A stretch of DNA of 64,000 nt from Stentor coeruleus (taxonomy: Eukaryota; Ciliophora; Heterotrichea; Heterotrichida; Stentoridae), in contig MPUH01000112.1 of assembly GCA_001970955.1 (NCBI GenBank), positions 40,872 through 104,871 of the forward strand, given 5' to 3'. Shown piece by piece: positions 20,524 to 29,912 of the stretch. Every line of letters begins with the position of its first letter. Within the stretch, counting starts at the first letter, position 1. The position numbers were made by a program, and so were the translations under genes. The notes under the pieces are model-generated. The model saw only the letters and a program-made list of their open reading frames with translations, searched no databases and was not told the DNA's origin.

Positions 20524-20564
20524 ACTTTTAAGTTCTAACTTTAGGATTATTACATTGAGTATAT

Positions 20565-22019
20565 TCACACAGATAGGTTTAGCATAGCATAATCCTCTTC
20601 TTTTTTCTTATTTTCTCCATCTTTAGCAGCTTTTACAGCATTTCTAATATCTATAGGACTTTTGCTTGCATATTCTATATAAAAACTACCACAAAGTATA
20701 GGGATCATGCTTTTTAAGATTGTGTCTTTAGTATCACCGACCCAGGATTTTATAAAAATCCCATTTTCAGGTTGTAATTGGAAGTTAGATGGCATATTGT
20801 CAATAATTAGCACTTTTCTAAGATCCCTACCAAGTTTGCTTAGATCTTTTATATAAGTTGGTCCAAGCTGTAGTGTATGTTGTCTATATAACCGGTGTTT
20901 GATACATTTATGTGGGTCAGCAAGATCTACTGCCCAATCTGCATACTAAATAAATTTTACTTCTTGTAGTCCTGCTGTGAAAACAACAAGTTCATAGTGT
21001 TTAAACATCTCTTCTAAAAACTCTGTACAATATGGACGAATAAGCAGTTGACCGGTTGTTCCTTGAATTGAATAATGGACTAAAGTTTCATCTAAATCAA
21101 GGACAAGAGTATATTCTTTATCTGTTATTTCAGGCAAATATGGAGGAATTATAGAACTATCAGCTGATATTGGTTCTTGTAATACATATGATCTAGCTAC
21201 AGATATTGAGAACTTGTCACGATTAGCTAGGATGTGTAAAAGCATTGATAATGATGGAGTTGATTTTATTGGTAAAAGTCTGATTATAGTCCTAAGACAA
21301 TTTGATATAATTTCATTATGTTGTTTAAGGTAAGTAGCATGTTCAGATCTTTTGACAGTTTTAACTTTTTTGTTTTTCAGGGTGTCTTTCAAAGATAGCA
21401 CCCAAGTTGTAGAAGCTGCTGAAACAGGAAGTTTAGAGAGGATAAGGTCGATTATTGTTAGGAAATTTTGATGGATGAAGTAAACCATGTTTTTTAGCTG
21501 ATTGGCTATATTACTACGATCTGATATATGATTACTACAAAATATCATAAGGGCAATTGCTAGTGATTCAACAATCAATGCGTCATTCATAAATTTCCTA
21601 GTTCGATTATCTTTGAAAAGTTTTTCAACATTCCAAAGAGCTTCATCATTTGATAATTCCCAATAGTCTGAACAAAGACTTCCTATATTTAAATCATTGT
21701 TTAATGTGTCTTGAAGTATTGAAAGTTTTTCTTCACGTTGTGCTAGTTTTTCTAAGTTAATTAACTGTTTTTCTATTTGTGAAGGAATTTCAGTAGCATG
21801 GGTGAGAATAGGGGACACTTTACGTGGTGATGGGGTATGCATTCTACTTATATTAGGAAGGACAATAGCTTGAGTAAAATTCATTTGGAGCTTAGGAGTT
21901 TTTGCTGCAAGTTTGATAATCTGTGGGAGCTTTGTAATTTTTTTCTTCTCATAAATGACATCATGAGTATTTGGACCTACTGAAGTGCGAGGGGAGTTTA
22001 AAAACACAGACATATTCAT
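20565..22019 (-). CDS. FCP1/SCP-type HAD phosphatase (CTD small phosphatase-like), 2 exons
   Basis: Exon 1 is complement 22019-20961 (353 residues) and exon 2 is complement 20945-20565 (126 residues), 479 in total. The catalytic DxDxT motif is LVLDLDETLVHYS (Asp308 and Asp310), followed by LLIRPYCTEFLEEMFKHYELVVFTAGLQEYADWAVDLADP and, in exon 2, LGRDLRKVLIIDNMPSNFQLQPENGIFIKSWVGD. All are hallmarks of the NIF/SCP family that dephosphorylates Ser/Thr, classically the RNA polymerase II tail. The first ~280 residues are helical and not recognised. It ends in TGA, showing that TGA is a stop here. The target is not predictable. Confidence 0.9.
20946..20960 (-). other. 15-nt spliceosomal intron (HAD phosphatase gene)
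   Basis: On the minus strand gtaaaatttatttag, phase 0; its last codon is TAG. Removal joins GLQE to YADWAVDLADP, the conserved family sequence. Confidence 0.92.
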
Positions 22020-22380
22020 TCAATATATTCATTTTCAGTTATCATAGAGAAAAATATCATTCTGCATATCTAGTATTGAAATATATGAAATAAGTATAGA
22101 TTTGATATATAGATCAAGATTTTTAATTTTAGTTAGCTTTTAAAAGTAAGTTGATTATTATTTTGGATATGATTTTTAGATAATAGAGTGAAATTAANTT
22201 CATTCAATATATTCATTTTCAGTTATCATAGAGAAAAATATCATTCTGCATATCTAGTATTGGAATATATGAAATAAGTATAGATTTGGTATATAGATCA
22301 AGATTTTTAATTTTAGTTAGCTTTTAAAAGTAAGTTGATTATTATTTTGGATATGATTTTTAGATAATAGAGTGAAATTA
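22015..22380. repeat. 182-bp direct duplication around a single N (scaffold join)
   Basis: Copies at 22015-22196 and 22199-22380, with N at 22198. At least two differences are visible (A22079 versus G22263, A22105 versus G22289). It covers the 5' flank of the phosphatase gene, including its ATG. Confidence 0.85.
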
Positions 22381-22468
22381 TTATTTTTAGATTAAGGGTT
22401 TTAAAAACAGTATCTTTTCTTTGTATGACTTATCTATATAAAATAATACTATCTAATCTAATTTATTC
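22020..22468. other. Intergenic region occupied mostly by the assembly duplication
   Basis: 5' flank of the phosphatase gene, given twice, then the 3' flank of the SPX-EXS gene. No other gene is seen. Confidence 0.4.
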
Positions 22469-24229
22469 TTAGTACTTATTACTAACAGGAATATATTGTA
22501 TCTCCCTAAAGCTCTCTTTGTTATCACATTTTTCTCTTTCAATTCTAATAATACTCCATTGAGTCCTCCTGACAATTTCAAGCCCAGCACAAACAACCAA
22601 AGCGATTTCCTGACTAACATATTTATTCTCAAGCACTTTAACAGGCATAAGCGATGCAACACCAGCAAATCTCAATATAAAATTCGAAACAACAGCAAAA
22701 TAATAAAAATTCTGAGGAAAGCATCTTTTATTATCAACTTTACCTATATTAAGCTGCCAATCATGACTTATATCAAGAATAGCTATCATAGAAGTACTGA
22801 TAATAAAACATAAAATCCAAATTTTATAATAATACAAATCAAAATATGCAGTAATCATAAGGCCAACTGAAAGTATGTATCTAATAAAATTCAGTACTTG
22901 TCTTGCTAATAAAGATTTTTTGTATATAACTCTTTTTATATTTTGAAGGATTCGCCAAGTAAAAGGTAAAAGAGATACAAGTAGAAGCCAAAGCTCTGAG
23001 ACTGAGAAATTAGAGTCAGTTTGCCAGAATAAAGAGTAAATAAGGGCTAGTGATATATAGAAATCTTTTATAGGGACAACCATTGAAGTTAACCAACTCC
23101 CCATCATGTAGTTTTTAAACCTAATTTCACCAAATGGGGCAATAAAAAGCTGTAAGAGCAGACTTAGGACTACATATCTAGCCCCTCGGCAAAATATGTT
23201 AAATGGACAGAAAAGCAAAGATAGGAAAACTCCAAATGAAAATACTGACATTTCATGTGAGGACATAATAGGATAATAATAAGTTGTGGATAAATGAAGA
23301 GTAAAAAGCACAAGCCATAAGGTTAGCAAAGATATCCCTGAGCTTAAAACGTGTATATACGAAATTTTACTTGCTGGAGTCAGTTCAAAAATATATATCC
23401 AATTGACTGAGTAGCTTTCTAAAACATAAATGACAAAAGCAAAAGACAAAAGACTAGCACAACAGAAAAATAGCATCCTAAAAACACAAAAACCCGGGCC
23501 AAGCTTAGTAAGGTCATTAGTAAAAATTAACCCAAGGCAGATTGATGTCATTATCAACAGCATGCCAATACAAAAACTGATTATCCCAAGATCTTTTGCT
23601 TTGAACTTCTTAGCTTCAGTCATTAATTTCTTAGCAAGTTCAATATCCCCATTCAAGCATTCATAAGCTATAGTTTTATAAATAGTTCCTTTAAGTTCGT
23701 TTAAATTTTCTGACCATTTTATGAACTCTAAGTTGTCTAAGTATGACTTAAGCCCGTCTGATGGAAATTTTGCCAGAATTTTTAATAAAGCTATATAGTT
23801 GTATTCACAAAACTTCTCAAGCCAGATGATATGCTGGTATAGTTCTGTAAATGCTCTTTGCATACTTGTCGCTCGGTTTTGAGCATCATCACGTTCTTTC
23901 ATAGATAATAAAGATCGGGTTTCGATTTCATTTAGAGAAGAAACACGTTTTAAATTGTATATGTAAGACAATATTGCGTCGATTTCTTTTTGCATGTTGA
24001 AGAGTTTTTCTTTATAGAAAATATTGACTTTTGATGACTGAGTTTCAATTTCAAGGACAAGCTCTTTTGAAGCGTCATGCTTGCCAAGAAGTGACTCAGA
24101 AATATCTGAATCGCCCACAGAAAGGGTATTTTTGTAGGCTAAGATAATTTTTTTAAGTAATCGGTAGTCAACGTAGTAAGACGACCATTCAGGGATGGTG
24201 TGGTATTCAAGAATTCTGGCAAATTTCAT
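22469..24229 (-). CDS. SPX-EXS phosphate exporter (XPR1/PHO1 family)
   Basis: 586 residues from Met at 24229 (MKFARILEYHTIPEWSSYYVDYRLLKK), the canonical SPX start; the upstream ATG adds only MIIII. The SPX domain (1 to ~180) senses inositol pyrophosphates. Residues ~135-165 have the third SPX helix pair (LYQHIIWLEKFCEYNYIALLKILAKF). Hydrophobic helices from ~215 form the membrane part, and the C-terminal ~200 residues form the EXS region (WRILQNIKRVI, LNFIRYILSVGLMI, VLENKYVSQEIALVVCAGLEIVRRTQWSIIRIEREK). The 'EI.RR..W...R.E.E' run is diagnostic for EXS. XPR1/PHO1 proteins export inorganic phosphate across the plasma or Golgi membrane. Length is shorter than animal XPR1 (~700). Confidence 0.88.
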   Translation of the reverse strand: MKFARILEYHTIPEWSSYYVDYRLLKKIILAYKNTLSVGDSDISESLLGKHDASKELVLEIETQSSKVNIFYKEKLFNMQKEIDAILSYIYNLKRVSSLNEIETRSLLSMKERDDAQNRATSMQRAFTELYQHIIWLEKFCEYNYIALLKILAKFPSDGLKSYLDNLEFIKWSENLNELKGTIYKTIAYECLNGDIELAKKLMTEAKKFKAKDLGIISFCIGMLLIMTSICLGLIFTNDLTKLGPGFCVFRMLFFCCASLLSFAFVIYVLESYSVNWIYIFELTPASKISYIHVLSSGISLLTLWLVLFTLHLSTTYYYPIMSSHEMSVFSFGVFLSLLFCPFNIFCRGARYVVLSLLLQLFIAPFGEIRFKNYMMGSWLTSMVVPIKDFYISLALIYSLFWQTDSNFSVSELWLLLVSLLPFTWRILQNIKRVIYKKSLLARQVLNFIRYILSVGLMITAYFDLYYYKIWILCFIISTSMIAILDISHDWQLNIGKVDNKRCFPQNFYYFAVVSNFILRFAGVASLMPVKVLENKYVSQEIALVVCAGLEIVRRTQWSIIRIEREKCDNKESFREIQYIPVSNKY

Positions 24230-24540
24230 TATTATGATAATCAAATCTATTCTCCTATATAATCAATATACTATATAAACTATATAAACTTAATAAACTA
24301 TATCTTAAAAACTAAATAAACTATACAACAAAAACTATATCATAAAAACTATATCTACTATAATATATAAGCATAAATTTTCTTATAACAAATCCCATAT
24401 TTTCCTTTAATCATATACAAAAAACTAATCCTACATAATCCTATACCCAAAAACTAAACCTTCTCAACTTACATCTTTTAATAAAAAAAATATACAAGTC
24501 ATATTCAAAAAACTTAAAAATCCCAAAAAAAAACTATTAT
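24230..24540. other. Intergenic region, no gene seen
   Basis: 5' flank of the SPX-EXS gene, with several repeats of an 'aactatataaact'-like pattern at 24270-24350, then the 3' flank of the YeeE gene. No RNA gene is seen. Confidence 0.4.
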
Positions 24541-25638
24541 TTATCCTGCAGGCAAATAGTCATTTTCTGACTTAGCGGTAAACTTTTCTTCTAAGAAATC
24601 ATGTAAAAATTGCCCACAAAAAATCAGTAACACAAGCAACAAGCAAAACCCTTGTACCGTAATATTCACTAAAGCAGGACCAGGACATAATCCTGTCAAC
24701 GCCCATCCAATACCAAAAAGTGCAGAACCAATAAAAATCCCTTTATCCATATAAGTATCTGGTAAATCAATATCCTGATTATACACCGCTTCTCCTTTTT
24801 TAATTGTATATTGAAAAGTTATTAAATTTATCCCAACAGCAGATGCCATAACAAAAGCTAAACTCGGATCCCAATCTTTATTTATAGTAAGGAAATGAAG
24901 TATTTTTCTACGACTAGCCATACCACTTATAAGTAGCCCAAGTCCAAAAATGCCCCCCATTATTAAATAAGCAATTGGTTTGATTTTCTCAATAGCTTCT
25001 CTTGTTGTGAATAAATAAAACAAACAATAAATCATTACAAAAAACTGATATATCGATAAAATAGCTCTTGGGATAATATTGTAATAGATTTTAATATCTT
25101 CAGAGATTTTTATTAGAGGAGGAATATCAATAAAGAATTGATTTAATGATGCTGTTGCGATACCAAATGCCATGAATATACAGACTGCTATTAATGAACG
25201 TTTTGAAAAACGTGGAAGGCCACAAACACCATGACCACTTGTACATCCACCACTCCAACGAACACCTAAACCTATAAGTAAACCTCCAAGTATCCATGAA
25301 ACTATGTTGATTTCTGTATCTGAGTCTAAGACTGGTTGACCCCATAGTTCTAAGCCGTAAAAGTTGTAGAAGATGTCAACAATTGTTATCATTCCTACTA
25401 TAAAAGCCATTCGAAGTGGGAAAAGAGGTCCGAATTTAACTTTGTGGCTTGGATAAGGATTTTATAAGATTTTTATAGGTTTTTTTTTTAGGATGTAGTT
25501 AAATCCTACAACATAAAAAAGGAATCCACTTAGTCCTGTTATTTTACCAAAAAAGAAATAGTTCAAAGATGAAGAGAGGGCGATAAGACTACCACCAAAT
25601 AAAGCCATACCTATCTTGATGCCTATATTGTCATCCAT
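24541..25638 (-). CDS. YeeE/YedE-family (sulfur-compound) membrane transporter, interrupted by one in-frame TAA
   Basis: The intact downstream frame (25410-24541) encodes 289 residues with about eight hydrophobic segments, the motif GGCTSGHGVCGL and, in the second half, GIGWALTGLCPGPALVN. Both are signatures of bacterial YeeE/YedE proteins that import thiosulfate or related sulfur species. The same reading frame extends upstream for 76 codons to an ATG at 25638. It encodes the missing first membrane segment (IGIKIGMALFGGSLIALSS...GKITGLSGF), but a TAA at 25464-25462 interrupts it. No GT-AG 15- or 16-nt intron spans the TAA. Either this copy is broken, the TAA is read through, or the base is an error. 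Translation from MAFIVGM would lack the first repeat helix. The family is mostly prokaryotic, so ancient transfer is plausible. Confidence 0.75.
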
Positions 25639-26095
25639 TTTAGATTATAATCGAAATGGTGTTGGAGGCTATTTAGAATAATTATTGTTAGGGGTTTTAG
25701 AGGCATAAAGTGAATTAAGAGAAATTTGGCTGATAAGAGTTTTATAATGTTTTAGGATGGGTATTGTATTGTTATTATAAGTGGAAAGTATTAATTAAAA
25801 AATAGGATATTTTTATTGTATGATTATGCATAAAATATGTATAAATTATTATTTTTATGAGATTATTTAGTATTTTATATGCAAGATTAATATAATCGTT
25901 ATTAAATATTATGATATACTTGTTTTCTTTGTGTTATTTTTATAGGTTTGATTATAGTTGTTCTTAGCGATTTTAGGTCTACTTGTTTAAACTAGATATC
26001 AAAAATCCTTTATAAAAGCAGATAATATTCTTATAGTCATCAATTATAAAAACAAACTAATTTCTATTAGGCTTCCCTAAAAGCTTTTATATTTT
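25639..26095. other. Intergenic region with dispersed motif
   Basis: 5' flank of the YeeE gene then the 3' flank of a minus-strand gene. Positions 25970-26043 hold a third, weaker copy of the TATAAAA-GCAG motif. No gene is seen. Confidence 0.4.
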
Positions 26096-27877
26096 TTAAG
26101 ATGTTTTTTCATTTATTACATCAAGGCTATAAGATCTTATCGCTTTAGAATCGTCTAAAGTTGACTTCAAACTCCCATCTTGATCTTTAGCTTGTACAGC
26201 TTTTAAATGGCTTTCCAGCTTCCCTTTAAGCGCTTTTAGCTTATCTTTTTTATATCTGATTTTTTCATTTTCCTTATTTTTATTGTTTTCAAATTCCAAA
26301 TGAGCAACCTTTAGCATTAGAGCAATTTTTTCATTTGACATCTTTTCAGCTTCTAAGGCTTCTTTAATTTCATTTACTTGTTGTTCTTTAATCTTACATC
26401 TTTCTAACTGTTGCTGAAGTTCTATTGTCATATTATATATCATATCATTTGTATTCATATTCAAACTCTCTTGTTTTTCCATAAGACTTTTTTCTAAAAG
26501 TAACAATTGTTCATGTTTTTCTATAATTTTTTTATCAATATCCTCACCTTGGTATTGTTTATTATCTGTTTTATCATATAATGCTAGTTTATTTACTTCA
26601 ATATCTTCTATAAGTTGATATGCTTTATCAGTATACTCAATAAACTCTTGTTTTTTCACATATAAATCAGCTAATAACTGGCTTAACGCTTCAGAGTACT
26701 CTTCAAAAGCAGGCATAATTATAGCATTAAACTCTTCGATTTCTTTTTTTGAATTAATTATACTGTTTTCAATAAGTCTGATCTCTTCTATTTGTTGATT
26801 TAAAGATTTTTCTTTAGCTTCATTATCTTTTTGCAGTTTACATAAATTGTTTTCTCTTTTTTCAAGCTCTTGATTATATTCTTCTATAGTCTCACGGATT
26901 TTTGATAAGTAGTTTTCTAGATGAGTTTCATTTTTATGTGAAAGGGCCTCTTTTAATATCAAGTCTTTTATTTTAGAGTCATAGTCCATATTAGACCTAT
27001 TTGAGGTTTCAATATTATCAGTATTAGATAATGAAAGTTTTTCTATTTCTATATTTTGTGTTGAAGATTTGTTTGTTTTAGTTTTTATGATTAGATTTTC
27101 AAGTTTAATTGGAAGTTTAGATTTTTCTTTATGGATTATAGGTTCAGAGAGTATAGGTTCTTTTAGGTTTTGTGATAAGGATTTCTGTGAAAGTGCTTGT
27201 TTGAGGTTGGAATTTTGTTTTTTTAATTGTTTGATTTCTAAACCTAAGGTATTTTCTATTATGCTAGTTTCGGCTAGCTTTTGTTTTTTTAAAAGACGGA
27301 TTTCGTGTTCTTGTTGTATGAATTTAAGCTTAAGTTCTTCGTTGTAAATGTCTTCTTGTCTGATGAATTCAAGTTTTGACTTCAGTTCTTTTTCTTCACA
27401 TTTCAGCTGATCCTCTTTTGATTTTAATAGGGAATCATATTGTTCAAGATTTTTCGAAGTCAAACGGAGTTTTTCAGCTTCGTTTTTCAGTTTAGCTTCT
27501 TGGAATTTTAGATTGGATTGGAAATTCTCAAGGTCAACCCAGTCGGTATTAGAATATTTGCTTTGTATCAGCAAGATATAGTCAACACTTTGTTTAATTA
27601 TAGAAAATATCCTTGCAAACACGGTTTTATCATCGAAATTAAATTCAAAGCTACTGTCAAGTCTTTTCATCTCTTTTTGAATCTCAATCAAAAAACTGTT
27701 ATAGTGAGATCGAGTTACATGTCCACAACAGCTTTTTTCATGGCAACTTTTTATAAGTTCGTATGTGCTGGTTGTACTTTTAGGGTTTGGGGTTTTGTTA
27801 GGTGTTAGGTATGATTGTGGTTGCTTTGCACGTTTATGCTGTGGAGTTGTTCTTATACGAGAAGGTGAGGAATTCAT
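26096..27877 (-). CDS. Long coiled-coil protein, paralogue of the gene at 17602-19515
   Basis: 593 residues. The first ~60 are disordered and basic (TPQHKRAKQPQSYLTPNKTP), with a Cys/His cluster (CHEKSCCGH, about 45-53) absent from the paralogue. Residues ~60-105 (FLIEIQKEMKRLDSSFEFNFDDKTVFARIFSIIKQSVDYIL) align with FINSIQNQLKRLTPTFSFQ... of the 17602 gene. The following coiled coil also aligns (YDSLLKSKEDQLKCEEKELKSK). Helical heptads run on to about residue 570. There is no catalytic motif. The family name is unknown; a structural role is likely. The start codon follows an AATAAATA. Confidence 0.65.
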   Translation of the reverse strand: MNSSPSRIRTTPQHKRAKQPQSYLTPNKTPNPKSTTSTYELIKSCHEKSCCGHVTRSHYNSFLIEIQKEMKRLDSSFEFNFDDKTVFARIFSIIKQSVDYILLIQSKYSNTDWVDLENFQSNLKFQEAKLKNEAEKLRLTSKNLEQYDSLLKSKEDQLKCEEKELKSKLEFIRQEDIYNEELKLKFIQQEHEIRLLKKQKLAETSIIENTLGLEIKQLKKQNSNLKQALSQKSLSQNLKEPILSEPIIHKEKSKLPIKLENLIIKTKTNKSSTQNIEIEKLSLSNTDNIETSNRSNMDYDSKIKDLILKEALSHKNETHLENYLSKIRETIEEYNQELEKRENNLCKLQKDNEAKEKSLNQQIEEIRLIENSIINSKKEIEEFNAIIMPAFEEYSEALSQLLADLYVKKQEFIEYTDKAYQLIEDIEVNKLALYDKTDNKQYQGEDIDKKIIEKHEQLLLLEKSLMEKQESLNMNTNDMIYNMTIELQQQLERCKIKEQQVNEIKEALEAEKMSNEKIALMLKVAHLEFENNKNKENEKIRYKKDKLKALKGKLESHLKAVQAKDQDGSLKSTLDDSKAIRSYSLDVINEKTS

Positions 27878-28458
27878 TATTTATTAATGACAAACAGAAT
27901 GCATTTTCATTACAGGGTCATTGAGGTTATTTTAAATATATTTTTATCTTAACTATTTTTGTGTAAGATTTCCTTTACTGCTTAGCTTTTAGACTAGTTA
28001 TAAATTATCAACAATATTATTTTAGGATATAAAATAGAGGAATATTTTATAATGAAATGAGTATTAATGTAATAACAACAGTCTTTAAAGTTTTAATATG
28101 TATCTGCTTATCGAAATGATAAATTGTATCCCCTACCAATACTATTATAAGCAGTCTTCATATAAGCTGATGGTTCAAAAAAATTTACAACAAACGTTTT
28201 TGCATAAATAAACCGCTAAAAATCTTAAATAAACTTACATCCTTTAACTAATTATTTAAATTCCTACATATCCATACACATTTCACATAAAAGGAAATAA
28301 TTCTTTAAATTACCCAAATTTCATTTTTCCTATACAAAATCCTAAACTACAATTAATACAATAAAACCTATACTAATTTTTAATATCACGCAATCCATAT
28401 ACAAAAATTGTTGAATATAAACAAACTTTCTAATTCTGTTATACTTATACATATAAAG
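27878..28458. other. Divergent intergenic region, no gene seen
   Basis: G-rich near the minus-strand gene start, then C-rich toward the plus-strand SHIPPO gene. No RNA gene or repeat is recognised. Confidence 0.4.
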
Positions 28459-29097
28459 ATGTTTGGACCCACACCTCCAGCTTATTCAATAGGAAATTCT
28501 AAAAGAGAACATTCTCAAGAAAAAGTAGTTCCTGGTCCAGCTAGTTATAACATATCAAGAGACCCTATTCCAAGATCAGTAAGTTTTAGTAGAGCTAAAA
28601 AGCATTCCTATTCTCAATCAGAAGTTCCAGGACCAGGGAGTTATACTGTAACATCATTTCTTGGTAAAGCTCCTCATGCGATAATTACCTCAAGAAAGCC
28701 TTTAAAACCTAATATATCAATACCTGGCCCAGCTGACTATAGTCCGCAAGATTTCGCCCATAGCATCAAATATACCTTTCGAAGTCGATCAAATACAAAA
28801 ATCTTCCAATGTATTCCAGGCCCAGGTCAATATAACAACAATCAAATATTTTACAAAAAAAAGAGCCCTTGTGCATTCTTTGGAACTTCAAAAAAACAAA
28901 GTTATACACCTCGTAACGGTCCTGGACCAGCTGATTATGGTATTAATAGAAACCTTCGAGGACCTCGGTTTAGTTTTTCAAGAGAAAAAAGAGAAGTCCA
29001 AAAACTGGATAACGGACCTGGTCCAGGGCAGTATGAAATTCCTCACACTATTGGTACTGCCCGAAGTTCTCAATCTTTAAACAATACATTTGTTTAG
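28459..29097 (+). CDS. SHIPPO/STPGR-repeat protein (ODF3/CIMAP-like)
   Basis: 212 residues from Met at 28459 (MFGPTPPAYSIG); an ATG 51 nt earlier would add a non-repeat leader. Six PGP-type repeats are visible: VPGPASY, VPGPGSY, IPGPADY, IPGPGQY, GPGPADY and GPGPGQY, spaced about 30-35 residues. Sperm-tail PG-rich repeat proteins bind axonemal microtubules, some as inner proteins and some near the outer dense fibres. In a heavily ciliated cell an axonemal or cortical microtubule role fits. The small size is like animal ODF3. The start codon follows ACATATAAAG. Confidence 0.85.
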   Translation: MFGPTPPAYSIGNSKREHSQEKVVPGPASYNISRDPIPRSVSFSRAKKHSYSQSEVPGPGSYTVTSFLGKAPHAIITSRKPLKPNISIPGPADYSPQDFAHSIKYTFRSRSNTKIFQCIPGPGQYNNNQIFYKKKSPCAFFGTSKKQSYTPRNGPGPADYGINRNLRGPRFSFSREKREVQKLDNGPGPGQYEIPHTIGTARSSQSLNNTFV

Positions 29098-29169
29098 GAA
29101 ACGAGTAAAATGATTAATATAATCTCACTGAGTAAATAGTGGTAAAGGTATTCTTATAAAACGGATATA

Positions 29170-29871
29170 ATGTTAGTAATAAGCTTATTGTTGCAGGTTC
29201 TCGGAACACTTGGAGCAATAGAATACTTCACAAAAGGTATGCATTTGAAATATTTCTTCCCTGATGAAGAACAAGTCACTTTTGAACTGTGGGTACCTTC
29301 ACAAAACTTAGAAGGTTTTGATTGGATAGGATTGGCAATTCAATGCACAAACTACCCAAGAAACGCATTCCAAGCTGATTATTATATTGCTATGGTTGAT
29401 GATGTTTTTACTGATAGATGGGCTGACGGACATTATTTGCCACAACTTGATAGCGAACTTGGAGGAACTTCAGATATTCAAGCTGATAGATATGAATATG
29501 AAGATTATGTTATATATACTCTAACTAGACCTTTAGTTACTGGAGATGCTTATGATACAGAGTTAGTTTATGATACCCCTTATATGATCCAATGGGCTAA
29601 AGGTAACCTAGTCGATGGGGAAATTTCACAACATAATATGGACAATTGTGGTTTCGAGTACCTAATCCTCGCTTCTGACTATCTTGATAGAAACCATGAT
29701 GATAATGGAAAATTCGGCCCTTGGACTGATGAATTTAGAGACTTTGTTCGTAAAGAAGACAAAGATGCCCTTGTTCTATGGACTGATATAGTCGAAGAAG
29801 AAGATCTTGGTGATATTGAAGATATCGAAGATGATTACGCAACTGATGAAGCCGAAGAACCTATCGAATAA
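29170..29871 (+). CDS. Secreted DOMON-like domain protein
   Basis: 233 residues with a clear signal peptide (MLVISLLLQVLGTLGA). The main domain (about 20-180) shows the DOMON pattern: beta-rich VTFELWVPSQNLEGFDWIGLAIQ, then FQADYYIAMVDDVFTDRWADGHYLPQLDSELGGTSDI, YVIYTLTRPL and the 'YMIQWAKG' run. DOMON domains bind haem or sugars in redox and adhesion proteins. No partner cytochrome b561 or Cu-monooxygenase domain is attached. The end is a strongly acidic tail (EEEDLGDIEDIEDDYATDEAEE). There is no membrane anchor. The ATPase-like gene begins 41 nt downstream on the same strand. Ligand is not predictable. Confidence 0.6.
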   Translation: MLVISLLLQVLGTLGAIEYFTKGMHLKYFFPDEEQVTFELWVPSQNLEGFDWIGLAIQCTNYPRNAFQADYYIAMVDDVFTDRWADGHYLPQLDSELGGTSDIQADRYEYEDYVIYTLTRPLVTGDAYDTELVYDTPYMIQWAKGNLVDGEISQHNMDNCGFEYLILASDYLDRNHDDNGKFGPWTDEFRDFVRKEDKDALVLWTDIVEEEDLGDIEDIEDDYATDEAEEPIE

Positions 29872-29912
29872 TTAGCAAATCTAAGTCTTAGTATTTTCAA
29901 ATTTCCATATAA

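Noticed and set aside
24270-24350. Repeated 'aactatataaact'-like words as a possible array or CRISPR
   Set aside because: Short, irregular AT-rich pattern without constant spacing; low complexity is enough to explain it.
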